Notes under the pieces: model-generated
The model's database searches: none
The model's input: only the letters and a program-made list of their open reading frames with translations
What the model was told of the DNA's origin: nothing
Source: Miscanthus floridulus
Taxonomy: Eukaryota > Streptophyta > Magnoliopsida > Poales > Poaceae
Length of the DNA stretch: 64,000 bases
Assembly (NCBI RefSeq): GCF_019320115.1
Contig: NC_089588.1
Location: forward strand, 114,030,107-114,094,106
Reading direction: 5' to 3'
In this document: in pieces, positions 32,901 through 42,603 of the stretch
Numbering within the stretch: the stretch's first letter is position 1
Layout: each line of letters starts with the position of its first letter
Position numbers and translations under genes: made by a program

Positions 32901-33119
32901 CTTGAGAGCATGGTGATCAGGGGCTGTTGGAACCTCACACGCATACCATCCGTTGGTGGTGGCCACATTACCAAGAAGGTGAAGTGCGACTGTGAAAAGG
33001 AATGGTGGGACAGGCTGGAGTGGGATGGGGTGCAGGAAAATCACCATCCATCCCTATATGAACCAAGCCACCCAAGATATTACAAGAACACCTTGCTCAG
33101 GGGCTCCGTTCTCATATGA
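29949..33119 (+). CDS. NLR-type (NB-ARC/LRR) disease-resistance-like protein with a degenerate P-loop
   Basis: The only convincing host gene. The 1,056-codon frame is uninterrupted. Residues 40-190 resemble an NB-ARC core, with the P-loop position reading GWDGLGASA (residues 47-55), followed by QVINIDCSKW (79-88, RNBS-A-like), RFLVIFYNGSNEDID (146-160, in place of the kinase-2 block) and SNKVLWTF (178-185). The Walker A lysine and the kinase-2 Asp pair are missing, so ATP binding is doubtful. Leucine-rich repeats fill roughly 345-620 and 850-1010, ending in a KCDCEKEWWDRLEWDG block. There is no coiled-coil or TIR domain in front. The layout resembles grass proteins usually named after At4g19050. 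ATG 29949 lies before a likely acceptor (exon from 29970), so the true start may lie in an unseen exon. A role in immune sensing is family inference. Confidence 0.85.
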   Translation: MMCPCLQVIEADTIEAAAERILIELNAGDTNTERTINTRDNVIYFDGWDGLGASAVLRAVSQRLAIASEAPAGLQFDQVINIDCSKWVNRRAMQRVIAEQLELPAEVNDIIDRRDEEDDYRGQDQSSRDVIPQVVREIYQRIQNRRFLVIFYNGSNEDIDLANLGFPLQDLGFHLYSSNKVLWTFQGSFRLMPMTKVSRAAQSIGTTGVFLSAASSQQDQDPHVFWSYLVLQEAAELVAGKDDSSGINVQPEQVAECFLYTLNLCGMGRHFMMDYDLATHGCNYWICDGIIRPQQRQRHVDHDGLWSAAEALQREMQMDVDYYHHDHKNLPTHLVKFAEIMPCWTSPTYRVVQILDRATPIRCNFDHYDKLAVLKLSYCTFTFSLPPFLCCQSLKFLWLDHCRDMESSTDGDMEKEDDIHQWIQRLWVLDVRNTCCNRILSARMLDFMTQLRVLNVIGAKDWDMRQLQGRLPNIRNLRVTKSTIQCGTYIWEDDLFTGMKKMEVLDLSGNKIISGKRCISATEQSCSLETIIIDEGCVELEQISLTGCSKLKNVLLRGLFEELVNLDISGSGVKRLDLSAMIALKLDEVILLDCNMLCAILWPPEGRRKTYFDTLRIQTSKESNTPSATSGLKSSALSVISGSRAPSEYKWYISVYDARLLWSLVPLKVYFDEHVVHVEISSPCHRTVEVAGSSDQALKSSIGRVEQVLIDQNQEESPEGNNASIYEDIVIAAKNHQQQAKGDGRKSLTSIMWAWPCPHAPNLEPSTCYMDIQDWPLGTKSQLTSQQTAKITIPDFICNSTRIMYVHDSLYITHMPGPAPSLGAEWKKLWWCRVERCPEMDCVFPSTMIGGENWTKIFYRLRTLWVSQLPKAQFIWSWRKHEIYGASFEDLEFMHVDFCPRLTHVLPLSLALIQGLGLNFLRTLEIVWCGDLRAVFPLDTDAESYQDRRHQAITVKFQYLQRIHLHELPMLHGFCGRGRMYAPNLESMVIRGCWNLTRIPSVGGGHITKKVKCDCEKEWWDRLEWDGVQENHHPSLYEPSHPRYYKNTLLRGSVLI

Positions 33120-33600
33120 GGTACGTTTGTGGTTACAAGCCCTATGTATATATTCCAACTAGGATATATATGATCTCTGTCATTGTAATTTAGAGAATAT
33201 TGTTCTGTTCCTTGGATTGCAGCATTACTCAAGTCTCTTGGAGATGAACCATGACCAGTTTCTACTCTGTCCAGACACTGTCAGGTCCAAAGCTCAGTAT
33301 CGGTTTTGTGTGTCTCCTTTGATTTCAGCTGCATGCTGTTCTGCTTTTGCTTTTTGTTTTTCAAATCCGTGATCATCACTTCTGTTGTTTCAACATTACC
33401 AGCATCTGCATGGTGGTGCTCCACACTGCCATGAGTGAGCCAAAAGTTATTTGATTAGTTGCAGGTTGACTTTTCCTCCCTCATATAAGTCCTGTGTACT
33501 CTCTCTTGTGTTTCTAGCGTGGCGTGTCATTGTCAGCTTTGTGTGGACTGAATGATCACTTCATTGTAAGTTAAACATATAAATGAGGCTGGATTTTTGT
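33120..33600 (+). other. Likely 3' UTR of the NLR gene with an intron just after the stop
   Basis: The stop codon TGA (33117-33119) is followed by G|GTACGT, a good splice donor at 33121. A matching acceptor, CTTGGATTGCAG, ends at 33222, giving an intron of about 102 bp in the 3' UTR. The T-rich sequence that follows looks like trailer. No single clear polyadenylation signal stands out. An intron starting one base after the stop is too close to trigger the usual exon-junction decay rule. Confidence 0.5.
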
Positions 33601-33948
33601 GTGTAGTAGCCGAATTCGTACGTGCGGGTACACATCGTACTAATTGTCACATGTATACGATACGAATGAGCCCATAATTGAAACCTTTCAAAACCTACTG
33701 AACTTTAGAACTTTCAAACCTTTTAAAATTGTGCCGATCATGGCACAACAAAACTAATCAACTAAATCCGTCCTGCACGTATACACAGAGACAGGGTACT
33801 TATCGATTGTATAGCGATACAGACCGTCGGACGAGGACAAATAGGCTTATCCTCTATGCTTTCAAGACCAATATGGCTAAAAAGAGGATTACAACAGTGA
33901 CATGGGGGACAAGAGATGAGACTCATGTTTTACTGTACATGGGGTTTA
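33601..33948. other. Spacer, no gene seen
   Basis: Sequence after the NLR trailer with short repeats of AACCTTTCAAA type near 33680-33722. No recognisable coding or RNA feature. Confidence 0.4.
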
Positions 33949-34180
33949 CACTACTACAGAAGTGTTTTCTAGAGGCTGCCAAAATTGCTCTGTAGAGACG
34001 GCTAGAGGAACCGCCTCTATCCATGTGTCTCTAAAAATCATCGATTTCTAGATATGGATATGCAACCATCTCTAAAAATCTATTTATAAAGATGGGCCGG
34101 ACATGGACAGGCCCTACAGATCCTACTCCAGAAGCGGCTGAAGCATCACCTGCCTCTACAAACTGAAGCCTCACCCCGCC
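33949..34180. mobile_element. One end of a decayed CACTA element
   Basis: The sequence opens with CACTACTACAGAAGTG and continues with inverted motif pairs around GAGACGGCTAGAGGAACCG, the general form of a CACTA terminus and its subterminal zone. The opposite end is not visible in the next kilobases, so the element is truncated or its far end has decayed. Confidence 0.5.
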
Positions 34181-35224
34181 GGCGCGCTGGAGGTCGGATG
34201 GGCTGGTTCTTGCCCGCGCCGGAGGCTGATTGGCCCAAGCATGGCGACGCCTGCCTATGCCTTCCTTGCTAGGATGCCTCCTGCCGCATCACTCCCGAGC
34301 ACAACGGAGCTAAATCAAAGTTTTTACGCAAGCTTGCCTTACTGATGTAATTAACTGGTCACGCCCTACATACTCTGAAAATCATCGAACTACAGAATTT
34401 TCTACAAGTCGGAGCTCTCCTCAAGCATGACACCAAAGGTGGAAGAAGACAATTTTCTATAATGACGTATTTTGTATATTCATGAAAGAAATAATGAAAT
34501 ATATAGTTTTCGAACTTGTGCTTTCTGTGCATCTATTATTCTTACTTATGTCTTCGTTCTGTTTTCATGATAACATCGTCCAATAATACTTTAATTTATC
34601 AGAATAAGATTATCACAGTCACACATGCTGAGCGCTCAAATTGACATACATATGACGGTGCATCAGCTTTTTATAGAGCATTGGATACATGTTGTAGCAC
34701 AAGGTAATTGGCAGAGTTTGAAGCAGAGGACGGTAGGGGTTGGAAGCTTGTATCGTTCAATTACATATAAAACAGAGGAATGTCTTTCAGTCCATGATGA
34801 GCACTACAGAATTGGTGAACGCCTCATCATATGCCCACACCATGTCACACCCGATCATATTACCATCCTTCTCAACTAGTTTTCTCGGATGCCACTCATT
34901 CACATCTTTTTGAACACTAATACCTGTACCATTTAATGATGTGACGGATGTATGTATTGGAGGATATATATGTGATGGTACAATACCAGCTACGCAGTGT
35001 TTAAAACTATTATTAGAGACAAGGGAGAGAAGACTAGTTAGCTCAGAGCTGCATGTGAGGATATATAATGAGCGGAGAACCTCACTTCTCTTGCAACCTG
35101 AGAATGCAACCTGCCTGCGTGCTGTTCCCATGTCCGTAGTGCATGTGTTGAAATGATGCGGGATTGAGCTGGTTTAAGTCCATACATATCATCATTGCGA
35201 GGGGTTGGGAGCTCGTTGAAATAA
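34181..35224. other. Spacer with unidentified short frames
   Basis: A GC-richer part (34170-34310) may be the interior of the truncated CACTA. The rest is ordinary spacer. A 114-codon frame on the minus strand (35131-34787) and an 84-codon frame on the plus strand (34625-34879) have no domain I recognise. Confidence 0.35.
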
Positions 35225-35787
35225 TATAAATAGAATTAAGTCAAATTTAGATTTAAATTAGAAAACTAAAGTAAAACAAATTATATTTTATTTATAAAAT
35301 CCAGTTACATAATTATTATTCAAGTTAGAGTTTAAACCATAATTCCAGAGCTAGTGATATGATAAATATTTTTACTAATGTGTAGATTACGTCGTCACGA
35401 ATCCAACACATCTTGAATGGATCGAATCGGAGCTAAAATGAATAAGTTACGATTTAAAAAGGATTTCCTTTAGTAAAATAATAGATTAAATCTAATCACG
35501 AATTTTAAAAGTTGAAAACATACTTAACAGTAGTATGAACACGTAGACAATGTAAATACGAACCTAACGCAATTTGAATCATTTTTTTGAATTTTGTACA
35601 AAGCCACACATCTCAATAAATCAACACAAAGGCATGTATGCTCAACAATGTTGCTACACCCTATAATAAATTTTAATTTAACGAAAAATTATTTATTTTT
35701 CTATATTTTATGAGCACAAAAATAAAAAAATGCAGAATTAAATCATTTTAGCTATATTTTAAAAGGAGCAAATTTGAGGGTGTTACA
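35225..35787 (+). mobile_element. Right-end fragment of a long LTR (same family as 42604-45368)
   Basis: Blocks such as CATAATTATTATTCAAGTTAG, CCAGAGCTAGTGATATG and TAGATTACGTCGTCACGAATC match, in the same order, 44300-44450 of the long LTR. The fragment ends GAGGGTGTTACA, an LTR-type edge. No target duplication or internal region is visible. Confidence 0.55.
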
Positions 35788-36636
35788 ATTACCATTACCA
35801 TACCTCGCTGAATTTTTATTAATTCGGCTCAAGCTAGAAGTAACCTAAGAAGCTGAATTATGAATAGGAGCATTAGCATACGGTGCTAAATTTTGAGAGT
35901 AATTGGCTAAATAATTGGCATTATCATAGCCAATTCTCTTATTCATCGGCACGTCTTGTGTTGAAACCATATATTGTGAACTTTATAGCCGATGAATAAG
36001 GTATTGCTCACAAAATTATGTATTAGTAGTAACTATTTAATTTTCTTTATACAAGTATGGAATTAGTTATTTTTTCAACTTTACATACATTCTGTTGCAA
36101 GCTCACTTGTGCCCATGTGCATCCTGACATGCTATAAGTTAATTACTGATATAATTATACACATAACTGTTATACCTGCATAATTGAGAGGGCAAGCTGT
36201 TTTGTTTTTAGTGGTAGATTGTGTGACGATGATTGGTGTATATTGTGTGACGATGTACGGTTGAAACCTTCTTGCATGGAGCTAATGGACTCCACTTGGC
36301 CACTTCTTCCTTAGCGTGCATTTTCTAGGAATGCGAGGGAGCTGGACGATAACTCCGATAATGATGGATCTGGCCACCAGAGCATCCTTGGTCTTGCTCT
36401 TGACGAGGAGACATGGTGAGTCTCTTAATCCACTAGCGCACGTTGCTGGCTATTAGCGACGTGCAAGCGCAGGTTCACATGCCCAGCGTGGTTTTCCTGC
36501 CTTGTCCCATCGCTGTGGGTTCCATCCCTCTCTCTCTTGTCATGCCTGATAGTTGTTAATTGACGCTAGTTGAATACACAGATTTCCACACGCATTCACA
36601 GTGTTGGTTCATAATAGCACCAATACAAATAAAAGA
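35788..36636. other. Spacer, part of a short duplication
   Basis: The block at about 36028-36130 (AACTATTTAATTTT...TATACAAG.ATGGAATTA) recurs at about 37000-37095, including the CACTTGTGC...GTGCATCC tail, so a segment was duplicated here before the Helitron inserted between the copies or beside them. No gene is recognised. Confidence 0.45.
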
Positions 36637-36911
36637 CTAGCAGGTAACCCCGCGCTTCACGCGGGAAACAGTGAACGCTAAAAAAAAAGGAGCGCGGAAA
36701 ACAGTGAATGCCAAAAAAGGGTTGGTACTGTTCCGTCGGGCACTGGTCATCGTGATTAGTACTGTTTATCTGCAGGGAACTGGTACCGTGTAGACGCCGG
36801 ATGAACAGTGATTCACGATGCGACACCCCTCGAATTTATAGTCTGTGTCTGTGCGCGCCGGATGAACAGTGATTCGCGACATGACACCCCTCAAATTTAG
36901 TCTTTTATAGA
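36637..36911 (-). mobile_element. Small non-autonomous Helitron
   Basis: On the minus strand it starts TCTATAAAAGACTAAATTTG (TC end at 36911) and ends CTAG (36640-36637). A hairpin with stem CCCGCG / CGCGGG and loop TGAAG lies about 10 bases before the CTAG. The base before TC is A and the base after CTAG is T, the expected A^T insertion site with no target duplication. The interior is 275 bp with no RepHel gene. The left-hand part is repeated: GCCGGATGAACAGTGATTC...GACACCCCTC.AATTTA occurs twice, about 60 bp apart. Confidence 0.85.
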
Positions 36912-37035
36912 TAAGCCGACAGTAAAGATGTTTTCTGTGCTAGTGCCTTCAGCATTTGAACCTCTTCCTATAGGCCGGTATTGATCACACGATGTTCTTT
37001 GTTAGAAGCAACTATTTAATTTTGTCTATACAAGA

Positions 37036-37670
37036 ATGGAATTATTTACTTTTCTCAGCTTTCTTTGCACTTGTGCTGACGTGCATCCCCTTGCTCCGTC
37101 CTGCATACCGTGTTGTGGCTGGAGCATGGGCTCCAGAAAGTGTCACACATGGTTAATGGAAAGCAGCTCCAGTTCGGTGTCTCCAGCAGTGCAGAGCACT
37201 ATGAGGTTCCAGATCTTGGCATTTGGGCCCTCCACCTTCTTAGCTCAGCACTGATGAATTCCATCCAAGTTGACACCTTGTCTCCTGTGCCTTGGCCAGA
37301 ACCTTGGCTACCCAACAAGTCTATGCTCTGATGGGTGACTCAAGTCATCTGAACAATGAATTCTCCAGGATGTTAGTACGTGCAGATACTATGGGTGTCC
37401 GTGTAATCTCATCGTCTAGCCGAAGGCGCTTCCTGCAACAGACCGTTGAAACAGGGGAAAAACATCTTTCCTAGCTTCATTTGTCGCCTGTTTCCGTGAT
37501 GCGTCCCATTTCCATAATGACCAAACTTGTATAGCCGAGCCTACTAGACTTTTATAAAATATATAATATTTGTCTTGTCTAGATCTCGCCATACTGGATA
37601 TGTGTTTTTCTATATAGAATGCTAAACAAGGGTGTATGATCGATGCATAGGGCAGGGGATGTGACTCCAA
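37036..37670 (+). repeat. First copy of a duplicated unidentified segment
   Basis: Shares with 39340-39860 a series of blocks in the same order: GGAGCATGG.CTCC, TGTCACACAT, GAAAGCAGCTCCAG, GGGCCCTCCACCTTC, ACTATGGGTGTCC, CATACTGGATATG. A 73-codon frame (37110-37331) in this copy contains SAEHYEVPDLGIWALHLL and ends in a stop; it could be the last exon of an old gene, but I recognise no family. The second copy has frameshifts in the same region. Confidence 0.6.
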
Positions 37671-39339
37671 TATATGCAAAGGGCTGGCCTATATATAGTG
37701 AGAAGATAAAGGACTCGTACTATCTAAACCAACTACTTACAACACGTGCAGGTGATGCAGATACAGGAAGAAAGCTCCGTTTACAAAAAAATAAATAAAC
37801 ACTTCGTATTTTAGGTCTGCGTATGTCCAATGTATAAATTTTATTTATTGTTGTCTGGCCATCTTCCTCGCCTACTTTATATAGTGAATATGTACGAGGA
37901 CATGAATACAATCATAACTTATCAGTATAGGAAGCAGAGTCATTTTGTACGTGTGTTAACAACAGAGAGTTTAGATTAATTTCCTGTTTGCTTAGCTCTT
38001 GGGCCGAGCTGCCGAGTGCAGACAACATCCCTAGGCATCCGGTTTTACACATCTGAAGCTAAGATTTGTTGACACAAGAATTACTTGGCAGGCGCTCAAC
38101 CAAACACGCTCTCTGTGTACTGGATTTTGGTGTTCCTCATCGTAACCATATTGATGGCTTTTGTGTTATTATTCTTATATTTGAATAGTTTATTTTCAAG
38201 TGACAGGTCTCTGCAGCATAGTTGGTACGTGCATACGTACTGTAGGGGAGTTTTTTTGTAACTTAACCCATCTGAAAATGGATTCCTTCTGACCAACTAA
38301 TAAATAATATTTTATTGCAGAAAACCTGTCAAAGTCGAAGAGATAAATACAACATCAATATATAACTATGGACTTGGATCAACGTTTGAGCATGTCAAGA
38401 TATATACATGGTCATGTGTATCCAACAGCTAGTATATTCTCAGTTGAGCAGGATTTAAACTTTTACTTACATGTTCAAAAAAATTACAGGCTTATGGATA
38501 TGCAGCAAATTAGATGTTATTGGTTGAGCTAAGTCTGAACTCAACCACACTTTCTGGTGCCCCAGAGTCCAAACGCCTAAGGTCCACTCTACACTCTGAG
38601 TGAACCACACCTACCACTATCTTACTTACGCTTTCGTTCTCGCTTCGCGTAAAAGATTAACCCGAAGATAGTGGTATGGACTCTAGAAACTTTATATGTT
38701 GGTCTAAGCCACCTTAAACAAAGGTGGAGACTAAACCCCCACAATATCTAATTAACAAGCACATGGGCCACCAATCCACCATAGACCAAATTCTAAACTG
38801 GGCCGGATGTGGTATGCTGCCTAATCTAGAAGAAGCCTGGTCGATACAGAAGATTTTTACATTTTAGCTAAACACCACGGATTCGCTACCAACAACCAAA
38901 AGGAAGTAAGAAACAAGCACAGGCAGCCACACACTTGATGCAGAGTACTGACCCTAAGCCGAGTCATAATGAGATCTAGTGGCAGCAAAGATACACTTAT
39001 CACTTACTAATATTTTGTCTTAGCTTACTCCAATTGTCTTTGTTCTCTGATGACTTGACTTTATTACATTTTTAAAAGAAAAAAAGACCAGCTTGTCCGC
39101 TTCATTCAGACCTGTATATGCACAAGCTTTCCATTTGTATGTCATAGTTGTATAGCGGCTTTATCAGTTTCTGCCAAGGTTTTGGTCCACATCCAGAGTA
39201 ATAGTTTGGGTTCAGCTACTGTGAACATGCATCTAGTGTCCAATAGATTGTAGCACAATAAGTTGTGGCGTGGCTAACAAACATGTCAGCTACCAACTCA
39301 TCATCCATTCAACAGCTGGTTTGATGATAGACACAAATA
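37671..39339. other. Spacer between duplicated segments, no gene seen
   Basis: No coding feature is recognised. Around 38520-38960 the sequence has ordered short inverted pairs (for example GGTTGAGCTAAGTCTGAACTCAACC) and a CAACCACACTTTCTGGTGCC stretch that may be part of a decayed retroelement, but without ends I cannot assign it. Confidence 0.35.
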
Positions 39340-39860
39340 TGCATACGAAAGGGAGCATGGACTCCGGAAAGCAGGTGTCACACATCGTTACACGGAAAGC
39401 AGCTCCAGCTCGGTTTGTCCCATAGTGCAGACCGCTATGAGGTTCTGAATCATGGCATTCGGGCCCTCCACCTTCATAGGACAACACTGATGAGGTCCGT
39501 CCAAGTCGACACCGTGTCTCCCGTGCCTTGCGCTGATCCTTGGCCACCCAACAAGCGTCGGCTCGGATGGCTGACTCAAGTGATCTGAACCATGATGTTG
39601 GTACGTGTGGACACTATGGGTGTCCTTGTAATCTCATCGTCAAGCCACTCCCCTGTCTGCATCAGACCATTGAAACAGGGACAAACCATGTTTCTTAGCT
39701 TCAGTTGTTGCCTCTCTTTTCATGATGCGTTCCATTCCCATAATGTCCAAACCTGTACAGCCGAGCCAACCAGACTTTCATAAATGGTAAACGAAGTCTT
39801 GTCTAGATCTCACCATACTGGATATGTTTTCTAGATAGAATGGTAAACAAGGGCTTATTT
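39340..39860 (+). repeat. Second copy of the duplicated unidentified segment
   Basis: Direct repeat of 37090-37670, about 2.25 kb downstream. The open frame seen in the first copy is broken here by small insertions or deletions and stops, so if the segment was an exon this copy is dead. The match ends near 39855 and gag-like sequence follows. Confidence 0.6.
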
Positions 39861-42588
39861 TACTTCAACCTCTTTTTGGACTCCTTCAAATACATAGCTG
39901 ATGTCTCTTGATCCGAGCAAACTTAAAAGCTTCTTCAGTAGCTCTACCAATATCTTGATGATCTTGAATAAACCTCCCTTGAACCTCTAACCAAACCTCA
40001 TTATTAAAGACTCTGAGTTTCTCTCACATCTTTGAGTGGGTTCCTATCACATCATTAACTTTCTTCAATCCAAACCTTCTTGTCATTCTTAGTATATCAT
40101 TGGGATTTCCTGAGACTCCATAGAACCATCTGTGGTTATTAGATATCTCATTCCTATGTCATCAATGCTTACTTGTCCTAGGTATGTTAAAGATTGGACT
40201 CCTAGCTGAGGATAGCTCGAATTGTAGAGCCATATTAACGAATGCATCCATTCCTCGTAGATGATCCAATAACTTATCAACAGAGCAAAGGATACTTACT
40301 CTGGCTTATGAAACCCTTAAGTGATATACATCATCTGGGTACCACATTTCTTATCAGATTAACCGATTCTTCCAAATGAGAGCTAGAGAGCATAACTGAA
40401 CTTCATATGGCACCATGAGCATTCGGACCCTTCTTAAATTCAACATGCTTGTCAATAGGTGGCGCTTGATGTGGGTTGTTCAACACACTTTGAGCAATAA
40501 TCTATAATAACTGAGCCTGCATCATCAAAACTTGCTCTATAGATGGGGGATTAGGTGGTAGTGGATTAGAATTGGCAGGATTCCTTCGGTCATCATGTGA
40601 AGCACTTCTCCTGGTAGCAACCATCATAGAGATAATCAATGCTTCCAAATGAATGACTAGCATGTAAGAAACTTCATCTTGCAAATCCTTCACTTGGCTA
40701 CCCCCCTTAAGAAAGATCAACTAGGGGACATAAAAAAGGTAGCTTGCACCTTCTTTCAGATGGGCTAACTTGTATCAAGACGTTCTGACATCCCAATGAT
40801 ACTCTCGTGTATGGGCAAGAACAAGAAATCTGAAATTCCTTGCGAGCAAAAAAACAACAGTGCAGTAAAATAGCTGTAACTCTCATTCCATTAATCCAAT
40901 GAGGTTCTAGCTTATACCGTTGGAAAGCTTATCAAATCCTCCACAACTTCCTTATAGAACACTTTTCCAAATTTCACAGTTTAGGTAGTCGAAAGTAGTG
41001 CACAACAGAAACTGCTCCAGATTTCAGACAACACAGATGCATCATCTTGTGATTTTCATAAATCCATAACCAAAATAGCTATCAGGGTGATTCTTATGGT
41101 CACAGAAAGATATCGAAGTCTACTGTTGTCTAGAATTTTCCCATGATTTCTGATCTTCCAAAATCAGAGATATAAGCCAAAGAGGTTAGGCTGCTCCGAA
41201 AGGCAGGATAGGAAAAACAGAAGAAAACCATAACCCAACTATTTATTTCATTAATTCTTATACCTTAGGCCTATAAACTAAATGAAATTATGGGAACACC
41301 CAACAAGATCATTGCAATCATTATAAAGATTCAAAACAAGCATAAACATAATGACAATTCAACAAAGCAATAAAGGTGCACAACTCAATCATTGACTCAA
41401 CTTACGATACTATCATTTTTATTACATAAAGGGCACAAACTCCTATTCCTTAAACATGGTGTGGTTGCATGAACATCTTGGGTAGCATCCCTTGCATGAT
41501 AGTGAGGGTGACACGTCCTCCACTTTGTTGATCTTGGATAGTCCGTCATGACTCCTTCATTCATCATCCTCATCAAATGCTTCTTTCAGGTTGGGCATCA
41601 CTAACACTTACTGGTGGCAACCCTGTGGTGATCTAACTCTGGCCACTTCCATGGTGTAATTGTTGATTCTTTCATAGGCAAAATTTAGCATAATGTCCTT
41701 CTTATTGGCAACGATAACACATGATCTTAGCTGGATCATTTTGTGATGTCATACTCCATAGAATTGTTGCTTAGTATGTTGTCAGCTTGCTGACTCTGAA
41801 GGTTCATCTTTGTTTGACTAGACCGCTTTCTAGCTTGCTTGATCTTTTGGGGTTGAAACTCCTTATAGGCGATTGTCCACCCATCTATGCATACCTCATG
41901 TGAAGCAGTCTTAGCTTGAGAAGCCTCTAACTCTTTAAAGTCTGAATTTATTTGACCTGGGATTAGAGCTAGATGTGACAATGTAGTAGAACTCAAATGT
42001 TGATCACTTCTCAATACTAGCTCTAGTGAGTTTGCCTTCCTCTTCTTATCCACATTGTCCTCACAACTCGGGTTCACCTTGACTTCCTTCTTATTAGACT
42101 TGTTTTGAAGACAGGGAAAACCATAATGCTTGCAGCATTGACATTGGTCCTGACAACCAAGCATCTTACTACCAACATCTTCAATGGACTTCATTTTCTT
42201 CCAAGCTTCTACCACTTGTCTCTTCATTGGTCTCTTTGGTATGTTGGTTTGACCCTGTGGCAAGCACTATTGAGAACTTCCATGTTGAGTCATTCCTTCT
42301 AGTACTTTTTTTGCATAACTAAAAGCTTATCCTTATCAAACGCAATCAAGGACAACGTAGCCTGGTCCTCCTGACCTTTGATGTTGATGGTCTCCTCATT
42401 ATGACCCATCTATCTAGAAGAAGAGAGAGGATTCAGAATGGAGACAAGGTTTTCATAACAAAACAGAGGCCAAAGTGAGCATAACTTTTAGCAAATAACA
42501 AGGTTGGAGAGAAAGCAAGAACTAACCAGAGATGAAAGCATGCTAAAACATCTAGTTCTAACTGGGCTTGCGTCCTACAGTCAGCATT
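39861..42588 (-). pseudogene. Decayed gag region of a minus-strand LTR retrotransposon
   Basis: Several scraps of one degraded gag-like region read on the minus strand. At 42263-41736 a 175-codon basic stretch is followed by an interrupted CCHC zinc knuckle (CYRCQ, a stop, then EGHYAKFC) near 41718-41670. At 40720-40502 the phrase NPPSIEQVLMMQAQLL recalls Gypsy gag openings. At 40280-39900 there is another decayed frame. The PBS and LTR to the right (42589-45368) fit the same orientation. Order and frame are scrambled, so deletions or rearrangements have occurred. No protease, RT or integrase is visible. Confidence 0.5.
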
Positions 42589-42603
42589 GCTCTAATACCA
42601 CTC

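Noticed and set aside
34787..35131. 114-codon minus-strand frame as a host gene
   Set aside because: No domain recognised, no supporting splice or promoter context, and a spacer setting. It remains unassigned rather than disproved.
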